From the NCBI GenBank assembly GCA_016211995.1, contig JACRHU010000043.1:1-32306 (forward strand): a DNA stretch of 32,306 nt, given 5' to 3'. Each line of letters begins with the position of its first letter. Within the stretch, counting starts at the first letter, position 1. The DNA comes from Candidatus Pacearchaeota archaeon (GTDB taxonomy: Archaea; Nanobdellota; Nanobdellia; Pacearchaeales; DTIR01). Under the pieces are notes generated by a model. It was not told where the DNA came from, did no database searches, and was given only the letters and a program-made list of their open reading frames with translations. The translations under genes and the position numbers were made by a program. Shown in pieces: positions 14,736 to 22,471 of the stretch.

Positions 14736-16106
14736 TTATTTAATCAATTTCAAAAGAATTTCTTTAACTTTGGTTATGTCTGCCCTGCCCCTTGTTTCTT
14801 TCATAACTTGTCCGATTAAAAAATTGAGAGCTTTCTCCTCCCCTTGCTTGTAATCCTCTACTGCTTTTTTTTCTTTTTTTAGTATCTCCTCACAGACTTT
14901 TTTGATTTCCCCTTCATCAGAAATCCTTTCAACTTTCTTTAGCTTATCGCTTGGAGAAAAGCTCTTAGGAACAAACTCATTTAGCATCTGCTTCGCAGCT
15001 GCTTCTGTGATCTTTTTTTCTTCAATCAGTTTGAGCAATTCTGCAAAATGCTCTGGTTTGATTTGTACTTCTGGTAATGATTTTTTATTCCAATTTAAAA
15101 CTCGAAGCAATTCAATTGTAACCCAATATGAAGTTAGTTTTTTATCCACACTAAGTTTAACAACTTTCTCATAAAATTCAGCTAATTCTTTATTACTGCT
15201 TAAAACTTTTGCAACTTTCTCTTGAACATCATGCTCTTTCTTGAATCTCTCTGCCTTAAGATGTGGAAGCTCTGGCAATTTTTTTTGTATCTCTTCAACA
15301 AGTTGCCTGTTAATAAAAAGTATAGGCAAGTCTGGATCTGGAATAAATCTATAGTCTGCTTGTTCCTCTTTTTCTCTCATTAACAGAGTAGTTTTTCTTT
15401 TTTCATTATATGCTCTTGTCTCTCTTTTAATCTGCTTTCCCTTCTTAATTTCCTCAATCTGCCTTTTTGTTTCAGCCTCAATTGCTTGAACAATGCTATA
15501 GATTGAATTTATATTCTTAATTTCAACCCTTTCTTGTCCAACAGAAACATTTACATCTGCCTTTATTCCGGCATCTTTATCTAAAGCTTTAATGTAGGAA
15601 AGGGTAATAATAATCTGATGCAGCCATTCTCGAACACTCTCTGATGTCTTAAAATCAGGTTCAGTGACTATTTCAACTAAAGGCAAGCCACTTCTGTTAA
15701 AATCAACTCTTCCTGTTTCAGGATCCCATCTCGCAGGATCTTCTTCAATATGTACTTCTCTTATTCCAATTCCAAGAAATTTGCCCTCAGAACCGACAGG
15801 AACAGAATATGCCCCGCTTACAGTTTCTTGGTACCCTTTTGGAAGATCAGGCCAATCATAATGCTTTCTCTGCCATATTAATGGCAGTTGTGAAATTTTA
15901 CACCCAAGCATTAGCGCAATCTCTATTACTTTTCCAACTGCAGTTTCATTTGGTAGCATTGGCCTTGCACCTGGATAGCCGCAACAGATTGGACAAATAT
16001 TTGTGTTTGGTTTTACTTGCTTATAATCAGTTTTATTTTCGCAAAACAGCTTTTCCTTTGTTACAAGGTACCCATGAATTTCTAAACCAATTTTAACTTG
16101 TTCCAT
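14736..16106 (-). CDS. gatB: Asp/Glu-tRNA amidotransferase subunit B
   Basis: 456-aa tRNA-binding and kinase/transamidase subunit of GatCAB, which amidates Asp-tRNA-Asn (and Glu-tRNA-Gln where used). Visible are KIGLEIHGYLVTKEKLF, the zinc/cradle segment ICPICCGYPGARPMLP, VDFNRSGLPLVEIVTEPDF, DVNVSV, VEIKNINS, YRFIPDPDLP, and a YqeY-like tail (EEKALNFLIGQVMKETRGRA). It is separated from gatC-gatA (20213-22255) on the same strand. Leaderless TATA (AATATAAA on minus) at 22-29 nt. Confidence 0.95.
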   Translation of the reverse strand: MEQVKIGLEIHGYLVTKEKLFCENKTDYKQVKPNTNICPICCGYPGARPMLPNETAVGKVIEIALMLGCKISQLPLIWQRKHYDWPDLPKGYQETVSGAYSVPVGSEGKFLGIGIREVHIEEDPARWDPETGRVDFNRSGLPLVEIVTEPDFKTSESVREWLHQIIITLSYIKALDKDAGIKADVNVSVGQERVEIKNINSIYSIVQAIEAETKRQIEEIKKGKQIKRETRAYNEKRKTTLLMREKEEQADYRFIPDPDLPILFINRQLVEEIQKKLPELPHLKAERFKKEHDVQEKVAKVLSSNKELAEFYEKVVKLSVDKKLTSYWVTIELLRVLNWNKKSLPEVQIKPEHFAELLKLIEEKKITEAAAKQMLNEFVPKSFSPSDKLKKVERISDEGEIKKVCEEILKKEKKAVEDYKQGEEKALNFLIGQVMKETRGRADITKVKEILLKLIK

Positions 16107-16127
16107 TTTTATATTATTAAATTGTAG

Positions 16128-16135
16128 TTTATATT
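16128..16135 (-). promoter_or_regulatory. TATA box for gatB
   Basis: AATATAAA on the minus strand, 22-29 nt before the ATG at 16106. Confidence 0.5.
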
Positions 16136-16137
16136 CT

Positions 16138-16764
16138 TTATCTTATTATCTGGCAAATCTCTTCTATACTCTTTCTGTTGGGCATTTCTGGCTGGCTATC
16201 TGTTTTTCCAAGAAGTATAGCTGAGACAAGTCTATATTCTGCAGGAAAATTTAGCACTCTCCTTATCTCATCTTCTGCAAATAATGGACCATCAAGAACA
16301 CATGTTCCATAATTCATCTCATATGCTTTAAGCAAAATATTCTGCATAGACATCGCAACGCTCTTTGTTACATTTTCATCAACCATTCTTCTTAGTCTAT
16401 TGCTTTTTTCAAACATGTAGCTGAAATTCTTATGAAAGTAAGGTCTTGCTAAAACAAAAATATATGCAGGTGCATCTTTCAATTTTCCATAACCAGAAAA
16501 TGCCCTCACTAATGCCGCAAATCTTTTATCACCAATTCTTTTTGCATATTCTATCTCTTTTTTATAGATATCATCAACAATTTCTTTTAATTTACTTTTT
16601 ACTTCCTTATTTGTTATAGCTATAAAATGCCAAGGTTGTGTATTTGTGCCGCTTGGGGCATACCTGCCAGCATCAATAATTTTTTTTAAATCTTCTTCAC
16701 AAATTTCTTCATCAAGGAATCTTCTTACACTTCTCCTTCCTTTTATAGCCTCATCTAAATCCAT
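16138..16764 (-). CDS. Nitroreductase-family FMN oxidoreductase
   Basis: 208-aa FMN-dependent oxidoreductase. The N-terminal IKGRRSVRRFLDEEI and APSGTNTQPWHFIA are the FMN phosphate-binding motifs; the mid-region NILLKAYEMNYGTCVLDG and the C-terminal VSAILLGK complete the fold. The physiological substrate is unknown (quinones, flavins or dehalogenation are known in the family). The start overlaps the end of the zinc-protein gene by 14 nt, so the two are cotranscribed. Confidence 0.9.
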   Translation of the reverse strand: MDLDEAIKGRRSVRRFLDEEICEEDLKKIIDAGRYAPSGTNTQPWHFIAITNKEVKSKLKEIVDDIYKKEIEYAKRIGDKRFAALVRAFSGYGKLKDAPAYIFVLARPYFHKNFSYMFEKSNRLRRMVDENVTKSVAMSMQNILLKAYEMNYGTCVLDGPLFAEDEIRRVLNFPAEYRLVSAILLGKTDSQPEMPNRKSIEEICQIIR

Positions 16765-16996
16765 TTTTCTTTTTATCTTTTTTATAAATCTGCATTTCTT
16801 TTAAACATTTTTCATGAAAATAAAAATGCCCCCCTTCAATTACCATATGGACATATTCATGAACAGGTTTAGAACATGCATAGCACGCGGCATCCCTTCC
16901 TCTTACTGCTCCTTTATTTCTTGTAAAATGACCTAAGTCATATTCTTCTTTTGCCATCTCAAGATTCTGAAAAATTCTTCTTCCAATCTGAACCAT
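16751..16996 (-). CDS. Small zinc-binding treble-clef-like protein
   Basis: 81 aa. The core has CYACSKPVHEYVH and GHFYFHEKCLKEM: CxxC followed by HxxxH and HxxC, a pattern like LIM/treble-clef zinc knuckles. The N-terminus is MVQIGRRIFQNLEMAKEEY and the tail is Lys-rich. Not assigned to a named family; probably a nucleic-acid or protein adaptor. TATATAAA sits 22-29 nt upstream, and the gene overlaps the nitroreductase gene by 14 nt. Confidence 0.75.
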   Translation of the reverse strand: MVQIGRRIFQNLEMAKEEYDLGHFTRNKGAVRGRDAACYACSKPVHEYVHMVIEGGHFYFHEKCLKEMQIYKKDKKKNGFR

Positions 16997-17008
16997 TTTG
17001 TTTTTAAG

Positions 17009-17569
17009 CTATAATAATTTATATAACTTATTAATCTTTTTTCTTGTTCTTTCTAGCTTTCTATCTGCCTCTCTAACAAGTAATCTTAAAAAATTATCAG
17101 AAACAAGCAATTTGCCTTTATCAGCGAGAGGCATTGCAATCTGTTCTGTTGACATTAACTCACAAATAATCCTTTTTCGAGTTGCCATAATTCCGCTTCT
17201 CTTAAGTCCAGCGAATTTTGCTTTATCAACAAGTTTTTGTGCGTCACTCAAAGATTTGCATGCAACATGCAAAATACAAGGTTCTTGCTTGAAATAAATT
17301 AACTTCTTGTAACTTAATGCTTTTTTTAGTTCTTTAATAAATTTTTTATAATTTAGCTTATCATGTGTACGAAACAAAAATAAATTCTCTTTTTTCGTAT
17401 CTGCGTCCTTGATTAATATAATTCTTCCTGCACATGATGATGTTGTATAATACTCTTTTTTATAATTAATTCTGCTTACAAGTTTTAAAATAGGCCTATC
17501 AACATCTCCTTTATTACTTTTATCCTGTTTTGAGAGCTGTTTTCTCTTTTTTTCAGAAAAATTGTTCAT
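17009..17569 (-). CDS. taw3: tRNA wybutosine-synthesizing protein 3 (Taw3)
   Basis: 186-aa S-adenosylmethionine-dependent N4-methyltransferase acting in wyosine-derivative formation at G37 of tRNA-Phe. Family motifs: KGDVDRPI near the N-terminus, YYTTSSCAGRIILI (about 37-50), PCILHVACKSLSDAQKL, and the GLKRSGIMATRKR loop. The gene overlaps the upstream SLOG-like gene by ATGA, and the minus-strand promoter of the following zinc protein overlaps its 3' end. Confidence 0.9.
   Translation of the reverse strand: MNNFSEKKRKQLSKQDKSNKGDVDRPILKLVSRINYKKEYYTTSSCAGRIILIKDADTKKENLFLFRTHDKLNYKKFIKELKKALSYKKLIYFKQEPCILHVACKSLSDAQKLVDKAKFAGLKRSGIMATRKRIICELMSTEQIAMPLADKGKLLVSDNFLRLLVREADRKLERTRKKINKLYKLL
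17018..17025 (-). promoter_or_regulatory. TATA box for the zinc protein-nitroreductase pair
   Basis: TATATAAA on the minus strand, 22-29 nt before the ATG at 16996 and inside the 3' end of taw3. Confidence 0.5.
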
Positions 17570-18078
17570 TTTATTTTCAGATTATTTATTGAAATGTATT
17601 CAATAATCTTAAAACTTTTTAGTAAAGATTCTGGAAGTTTAGAATCTATTAATTCTTCTATTACATAAATTTTTTTTATCTTACCAAACCATCTTGTATA
17701 ATAAATTTCAACAAGTGTTCCACCACCCCATCCAATGCATATGAGTAAGCCCGAATTCTCACAAAAATTCTCTGGCTGATTTCTCCATATCCCACAGTTT
17801 ATTGTCTTATCTCCCACACCTAAATTTATCCACTCATAACCAAATTCCTTGTCATCAAGTGGAGCAACAATATAAACTTTTTTCCCACCAGCTTTTTTAT
17901 ATTCCAAAGCTACAAGTTCAGAGCAAGAGCCTTTATCAGGAGTTACAACAATTTCGCTTCCCGATCGAATTAAAATTTGAACTAATTTTTTAATTATCCC
18001 CCCATACTTTTCTCTACTAATTCCAATCTCTTTTGAATATCTAGTTACATCTCCAGGTCCGATAATTCCAACTCTCAT
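17566..18078 (-). CDS. SLOG/LOG-like Rossmann-fold protein
   Basis: 170 aa. VGIIGPGDVTR at the N-terminus, VVTPDKGSCSELVALEY and ICIGWGGGTLVEIYY correspond in position to the GSG...PGGxGTxxE layout of the LOG/SLOG nucleotide-binding superfamily. The second glycine motif reads GWGGGTLVE, retaining the Gly-Gly-Gly-Thr and Glu. It probably binds a nucleotide or nucleotide-derived ligand; the exact activity is not predictable. In an operon between the aminotransferase (6-nt gap) and taw3 (ATGA overlap). Confidence 0.7.
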   Translation of the reverse strand: MRVGIIGPGDVTRYSKEIGISREKYGGIIKKLVQILIRSGSEIVVTPDKGSCSELVALEYKKAGGKKVYIVAPLDDKEFGYEWINLGVGDKTINCGIWRNQPENFCENSGLLICIGWGGGTLVEIYYTRWFGKIKKIYVIEELIDSKLPESLLKSFKIIEYISINNLKIK

Positions 18079-18084
18079 TTTCCT

Positions 18085-19449
18085 TTATCTTTTTATTTTC
18101 CTTCCGATATATTCCTTCATTGTCACATTTAATAAAGAAGAATATGAGGGATATTTTTCAAGCACCTTGTCAAATGCGTCAACTGCTTTATCGATCTGCT
18201 CTTTTGTTACAATTAATGGTGGTTCAAACCTAGCGACATAATGGTTATTTAAGCTAAAAGCGATTAAGATTCCATGCTCATTCAGCATTCTTCCTGCAAA
18301 TAGGGCAGAAACATCTTCCCTATCAATCATATTTCCAGAAATTCTCTCTATCCCGCTCAAAAGTAAATTTTTGAGTCCACCTTCTGCAGGCTTTTCAAAT
18401 TCAACTCCAATAAGCAACCCCTCACCCCTTACATCTTTTATTATTTTATGTTTTTCTTTTAATGGTTTAAGTTTTTCCAAAATGTATTTACCGTTTTCTC
18501 TTGCATTTTCTACAAGATTTTCATTTACAATCCTATTTATTGAATCAATTGCAGTCTCACAACTTCTATAATTCCCCCCAAAAGTTGAATTATCAAGAAG
18601 ACAGCGAGTTTTTTTTGCATATGCACTATAAACTTCATCTGTAACACCCATTGCACCAATAATAGCTAGCCCTCCCCCCAATGCTTTTGCCATTGTTATT
18701 ATATCTGGAGAGGTATCATCGTGTTCTGCTGCAAACATTTTCCCTGTTCTTCCAAATCCTGTTTGGACTTCATCAAGTATAAAAAGAGTTTTATACTTTT
18801 TACATAAAAATTCAGCAGATCTAATATATCCTATACCTGGAATAATAACTCCTGCTTCTCCTTGGATTGGCTCAAGTATTAATGCAGCAAATTCTTTTGT
18901 TTTTAACTTTTCTTCAAGAGCATTAATGTTATTATAAGGGATTGATTCAAAGCCAGGAACTAGAGGCTCAAATAAGTCTTTATACTCTTTATTGCTAGAA
19001 GCAGACAATGTTCCTAAACTTCTTCCATGAAACGCATTTTCAGCGAATAGAATTTTTTTTCTTCCAGTGTAAGCTCTCGCAATCTTAAATGCACTCTCAT
19101 TGGGCCTTGCACCATCATTAAAAAAGAAAAATTTGTTTATTTTTCCAGGAGTGATTTGGACAAGATCGTATGCTAAAGCAGCAGCCATTGCATTTGGATG
19201 CGGATGTAAAATATTTGGATTATTTTCATGCCCAAAAGGAACAGAGCCAAAACCAGAGATAAAATCAAGTGCCTCAGAGCCATCATCATATCTTAAAAGC
19301 AAACCATCTGCAGAAACTACTTTTTTATCAAATCCAAGCTGTTGTAATAAATCTATAAAAGTAGAATTTCCATGTTTTTTATGCAGCTCATAAATCTCTT
19401 CTCTGCTTAATTTTCTTGCATCATCTGTGGTTAATAATTTTTCAATCAT
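18085..19449 (-). CDS. Class III PLP aminotransferase
   Basis: 454-aa fold-type I aminotransferase. Key motifs are ISGFGSVPFGHENN, FAENAFHGRSLGTLSAS, LEPIQGEAGV, FILDEVQTGFGRTGKMFA and TMAKALGGG, whose lysine should bind PLP. The family covers putrescine, ornithine, GABA and acetylornithine aminotransferases; the overall length and the N-terminal layout are closest to putrescine/diamine-type enzymes in my judgement, which would fit the polyamine genes in the window. Its start overlaps the UPF0173 stop by ATGA. Confidence 0.88.
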   Translation of the reverse strand: MIEKLLTTDDARKLSREEIYELHKKHGNSTFIDLLQQLGFDKKVVSADGLLLRYDDGSEALDFISGFGSVPFGHENNPNILHPHPNAMAAALAYDLVQITPGKINKFFFFNDGARPNESAFKIARAYTGRKKILFAENAFHGRSLGTLSASSNKEYKDLFEPLVPGFESIPYNNINALEEKLKTKEFAALILEPIQGEAGVIIPGIGYIRSAEFLCKKYKTLFILDEVQTGFGRTGKMFAAEHDDTSPDIITMAKALGGGLAIIGAMGVTDEVYSAYAKKTRCLLDNSTFGGNYRSCETAIDSINRIVNENLVENARENGKYILEKLKPLKEKHKIIKDVRGEGLLIGVEFEKPAEGGLKNLLLSGIERISGNMIDREDVSALFAGRMLNEHGILIAFSLNNHYVARFEPPLIVTKEQIDKAVDAFDKVLEKYPSYSSLLNVTMKEYIGRKIKR

Positions 19450-20111
19450 TTTTTCTCTAAAATTTTAGCATTAATCCCTTCTGCTTCACAGAGTTTTACG
19501 AAATTCTCAGCATCCTTATTGCTTCCAATAATACTTCCATAATGTATCGGAATGGCTATTGTTGGCTTGATTATAGAAGCAGCTTGAGCAGCTTCTTCTG
19601 CATTCATTGTAAATTTTCCACCAATAGGTAGCAGTGCAATAAAAGTTGTTCCTTTTTTGCCAAAGCCAGTAAGTTTTTTCATTTCTTCTATATAATCTGT
19701 ATCTCCTGCGTGATAGATAACAACATTTTCTATATTAATAGCATAACCAACCCATCCTTCTTCTTTAGTATGAAAAGGTTTTTTTGGGTTGTATGCTGGA
19801 ATTGCTTGTATAGTCATTTCTTGAACTTTGATTTTATCGCCTGCTTCTAGTACTTGCATATTTATTTTTTTCTCAACCTTAGTAATACTGGACTGACAAT
19901 CAACAGTGCAAACAATCACAGTGCCTTCTTTGACTATCTTATTTATATCAGGAACACTGCAATGGTCATAATGTGAATGTGTTATTAAGATAACATCCGC
20001 CTTTTCTGCTGTTGAGGAAATCTGAAAAGGATCAATATAGATAACTTTTTTATTTTTTATCTTAACTGCAGCATGCCCAAGCCATTCTAACTCGAGATTT
20101 TCAATTTTCAT
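19446..20111 (-). CDS. UPF0173 metal-dependent hydrolase (MBL fold)
   Basis: 221-aa metallo-beta-lactamase-fold protein of the UPF0173 group: EWLGHAAVKI at the start, the metal motif ILITHSHYDHCSVPD, VIYHAGDTDYIEEM, the conserved LLPIGGKFTMNAEEAAQ and PIHYGS. Cytosolic; substrate unknown. First gene of the operon UPF0173-aminotransferase-SLOG-taw3. A twin-hairpin element (20141-20207) lies between gatA and this start, and no convincing TATA box stands at the usual spacing, so it may be read through from gatA. Confidence 0.9.
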   Translation of the reverse strand: MKIENLELEWLGHAAVKIKNKKVIYIDPFQISSTAEKADVILITHSHYDHCSVPDINKIVKEGTVIVCTVDCQSSITKVEKKINMQVLEAGDKIKVQEMTIQAIPAYNPKKPFHTKEEGWVGYAINIENVVIYHAGDTDYIEEMKKLTGFGKKGTTFIALLPIGGKFTMNAEEAAQAASIIKPTIAIPIHYGSIIGSNKDAENFVKLCEAEGINAKILEKK

Positions 20112-20140
20112 TTTTTTTAATTAGTTCTAATTTGTTTAAT

Positions 20141-20207
20141 CAGTAAGACTCCAACCGCATGAAGGGTTGGACAAATGTTGAGCTATCAATCGCTCAAATC
20201 CTTATTG
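20141..20207. repeat. Twin-hairpin element, copy B, with closing stem
   Basis: Stem 1 CCAACC/GGTTGG (20151-20170), linker ACAAATG, stem 2 TTGAGC/GCTCAA around TATCAATC (20178-20197). An outer stem CAGTAAG/CTTATTG (20141-20147 with 20201-20207, one G-T pair) closes it into a three-way junction. On the minus strand, stem 2 begins 16 nt after the gatA stop. See copy A at 9359. Confidence 0.7.
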
Positions 20208-20212
20208 TTTAG

Positions 20213-21595
20213 CTATTTACCTCCTTTTAATAAATTCTCTATAGCAGCTGCAACCTGGAACATTCTGGCTTCTGCAAATGAAGGAGCCATTATCTGCAAT
20301 CCTATTGGGCAGCCATCAATTCTTGCAAAAGGAATTGAAATTGCGCAAATTCCTGCTAAATTTGCAGGAATTGTTAATGCATCGTAACTATACATTTCTT
20401 CTGTTGTTATACTTGAACCAATTTTATGTGGAATTCTAGGAACAGTTGCAGAAATTATAACATCAACTTTTTTGAAAGCTTCGCTTAACTCTTTTTCAAT
20501 AAGCTGTTTTGCCTTTAGTGCACGCCTATAATAAAGTCCTTTATACTCTGCCTTACTTATCTCATTTCCTCCTAAAATTCTTCTAAGTACTTCTGGACCA
20601 GCGACATTTTCTATTCTTTCTCCATATCTTCTTCCATCAAATCTTCTTGTTGCAGAGAAAAATTCAACATAAACAAGAGGATAGTAAGTTTGAACAGCGA
20701 GATTAACATGTTTTAAATCAACATTTTGAGATTTCCATCCAAGTATCTTAAGCCTTGAAACAGCCCCCTCGACTTTTTTTCTTACATCCTTTCCTGTAAT
20801 ATTCTGTAGCTCATTTGAAATTCCTATATTAATTTTTATTTTTTCAGCTAGCATTTCATGATATGCAGGAATTTTTTCATTGAATGTTGTTGGATCTTTT
20901 TCATCTTTTCCTGCAATAACATTCAGCAGCAGAGCAGAGCCATAAACATCTTGGCTGAAAGGGCCTATCTGATCAAGTGACATTGATAAGTCTATTAAAC
21001 CATACCTGCTGACTAATCCATAACTTGGCTTAACTCCTATAATTCCACAATGTGAAGCAGGATTTCTTATACTTCCTCCTGTATCACTTCCTAAAGCAAG
21101 GTCACAGAATTCTGCTGCAACACTAGCAGCACTTCCAGAGCTTGAGCCACCTGGAATTTTTTCTAGACTTGCAGGATTTTTTGTTGGTCCAAATGCACTA
21201 GTTTCACCAGAACTACCACAGGCAAACTCATCCATATTTGTCATTCCAATTATAATGCCTTCTTCTTTTCTGATTTTTTCAATTACACTGGCATCATATC
21301 CTGCTTTATAATTTTCAAGTGTTTTAGAAGCGCAACTCGCAGGAAGTCCTGTAACATTCATGTTGCTTTTAACAGCAATTGCCAATCCTGCAAGTTTTCC
21401 TACACTTCCTTCTCTAATTTTTTTATCCACCCCTTTTGCCTCCCCCAAGGCATTTTTATTTAGATGCAAGAATGCATTAATCTGCCTTCCTTTTTTATCA
21501 TCTCTTTCAATTTTTTCAAGAAACTGCTTTATATTCTCTTCAGCACTCAATTTTCTTGTTCTAATCAAACTAAGTTTTTCCTTTATAGTTATCAT
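20213..21595 (-). CDS. gatA: Asp/Glu-tRNA amidotransferase subunit A
   Basis: 460-aa amidase-signature subunit of GatCAB that releases ammonia from glutamine. The Ser-cisSer-Lys triad is visible: Lys76 in LAIAVKSNMN, the Ser in PGGSSSGSAA (151-155) and the nucleophile Ser175 in GSDTGGSIRNPA. GVKPSYGLVSRYGL follows. Full length. Its start overlaps the Nudix stop by 4 nt within gatC-Nudix-gatA. The twin-hairpin element B begins 16 nt after its stop. Confidence 0.95.
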   Translation of the reverse strand: MITIKEKLSLIRTRKLSAEENIKQFLEKIERDDKKGRQINAFLHLNKNALGEAKGVDKKIREGSVGKLAGLAIAVKSNMNVTGLPASCASKTLENYKAGYDASVIEKIRKEEGIIIGMTNMDEFACGSSGETSAFGPTKNPASLEKIPGGSSSGSAASVAAEFCDLALGSDTGGSIRNPASHCGIIGVKPSYGLVSRYGLIDLSMSLDQIGPFSQDVYGSALLLNVIAGKDEKDPTTFNEKIPAYHEMLAEKIKINIGISNELQNITGKDVRKKVEGAVSRLKILGWKSQNVDLKHVNLAVQTYYPLVYVEFFSATRRFDGRRYGERIENVAGPEVLRRILGGNEISKAEYKGLYYRRALKAKQLIEKELSEAFKKVDVIISATVPRIPHKIGSSITTEEMYSYDALTIPANLAGICAISIPFARIDGCPIGLQIMAPSFAEARMFQVAAAIENLLKGGK

Positions 21596-21996
21596 CTAAT
21601 ATCTCCTTTTTTAATTAGAAATTTAATATTTGGAGCAACCTTATATTTTCCTTGCTTAATCTCTTTTATTGGAATCCATTTAATTTCTTTAATTGGAAAA
21701 ATAGGTTTTATCTCTTTTTTATTTTTAAGTTTAGCAAGATAATGAATGAGTGCTATACACATTTTTTTCTTTGTTTGCGGATTTTTCCATATAATCATAG
21801 GATGCAATGGTTTGATAATCTCAATTTCTGCATTTATTTCCTCCTTAGTTTCTCTGTGGCATGCCCTTTCTAAATCTTCAATGTTTTTTTCTATAGTTCC
21901 CCCAGGTAGCTTATAAAAATCATCCTTATTGTCTTTATTCATTAATAATTTGCCTTTCTCGATTATAACTGGCCCAGACGCTATTGTTGTTTTCAT
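21592..21996 (-). CDS. Nudix hydrolase between gatC and gatA
   Basis: 134 aa. The Nudix box starts LPGGTIEKNIED and continues to RETKEEINA (about 31-56). It keeps the catalytic REXXEE, but there is one extra residue before the first Glu and the usual Gly after EE is Asn. The segment before it (MNKDNKDDFYKLPGG) is the usual lead strand. It likely hydrolyses a nucleotide derivative. It sits 1 nt after the probable gatC and overlaps gatA by 4 nt, so all three are made together. Confidence 0.85.
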   Translation of the reverse strand: MKTTIASGPVIIEKGKLLMNKDNKDDFYKLPGGTIEKNIEDLERACHRETKEEINAEIEIIKPLHPMIIWKNPQTKKKMCIALIHYLAKLKNKKEIKPIFPIKEIKWIPIKEIKQGKYKVAPNIKFLIKKGDIR

Positions 21997-21997
21997 T

Positions 21998-22255
21998 TTA
22001 TAACCATTTTCCTTTCTCGCTTTTTACAAAATCCTTATCATGTGGTGCATTTTCAAAGAAAATCTTTCTAAATTTCTTGTCTGTATTTTTTCCTTTCCCC
22101 TCTTTTCTAGAGTAGTTTTCACGTTTAACATTCCCACCTTCAGCAAGATTTTCAATTTTTTCAAGCTCAGAGGAAAAATTGTCCATTATCTCCTTTGCCT
22201 GTTTTCTTATACTCTCTTTTTCTTTTTCAGAAACCTTATGCCATAAAAAATCCAT
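21998..22255 (-). CDS. gatC: Probable divergent GatC subunit
   Basis: 85 aa. An N-terminal amphipathic helix (VSEKEKESIRKQAKEIMDNF, continuing to about 40) resembles the GatC helical region, and the C-terminal FFENAPHDKDFVKSEKGKW resembles the GatC NAP...FxVxK ending. The middle (45-65) is Lys/Gly/Asn-rich and low complexity. Its position directly upstream of Nudix-gatA supports the call. GatC bridges and stabilises GatA and GatB. Leaderless TATA at 22277-22284. The similarity is by eye and only partial; an unrelated small protein is possible. Confidence 0.6.
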   Translation of the reverse strand: MDFLWHKVSEKEKESIRKQAKEIMDNFSSELEKIENLAEGGNVKRENYSRKEGKGKNTDKKFRKIFFENAPHDKDFVKSEKGKWL

Positions 22256-22276
22256 AGCTTAAACAAACTAGTGGGA

Positions 22277-22284
22277 TTTATAAA
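22277..22284 (-). promoter_or_regulatory. TATA box for gatC-Nudix-gatA
   Basis: TTTATAAA, 22-29 nt before the ATG at 22255. Confidence 0.6.
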
Positions 22285-22312
22285 AGTTACTTATTAAATT
22301 AAAGAAAATCAA

Positions 22313-22367
22313 AAAAAAGATTGATAGTCAATCTTTTTTAGGATGCTAAAAATAGTTTTCTGTTTTT
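22313..22367 (+). repeat. Hairpin pair joined by GGATGCT
   Basis: A 12-bp stem AAAAAAGATTGA/TCAATCTTTTTT with TAG loop, then AGGATGCT, then AAAAATAG/CTGTTTTT with TTTT loop and a run of Ts. The linker and second hairpin closely match those upstream of pdaD (2460-2489). It lies between two minus-strand genes, upstream of the gatC promoter, and could terminate the 22472-22891 transcript. Confidence 0.6.
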
Positions 22368-22376
22368 TTCATCAAA

Positions 22377-22445
22377 TTAAAAGAATAAAAATTAAATAAT
22401 TATCAAATTCTAAAAATTCATTTTAAAAGAATAAAAATTAAATAA
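22377..22445. repeat. 23-bp perfect direct repeat, two copies
   Basis: TTAAAAGAATAAAAATTAAA followed by TAA occurs at 22377-22399 and again at 22423-22445 (period 46 bp); AAATTCATTT also occurs twice, before and after the second copy. Pure A/T apart from one G per unit and the C of AAATTCATTT, in an intergenic region. Confidence 0.75.
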
Positions 22446-22471
22446 AATTCATTTATCTCAAACTTCTGAAG

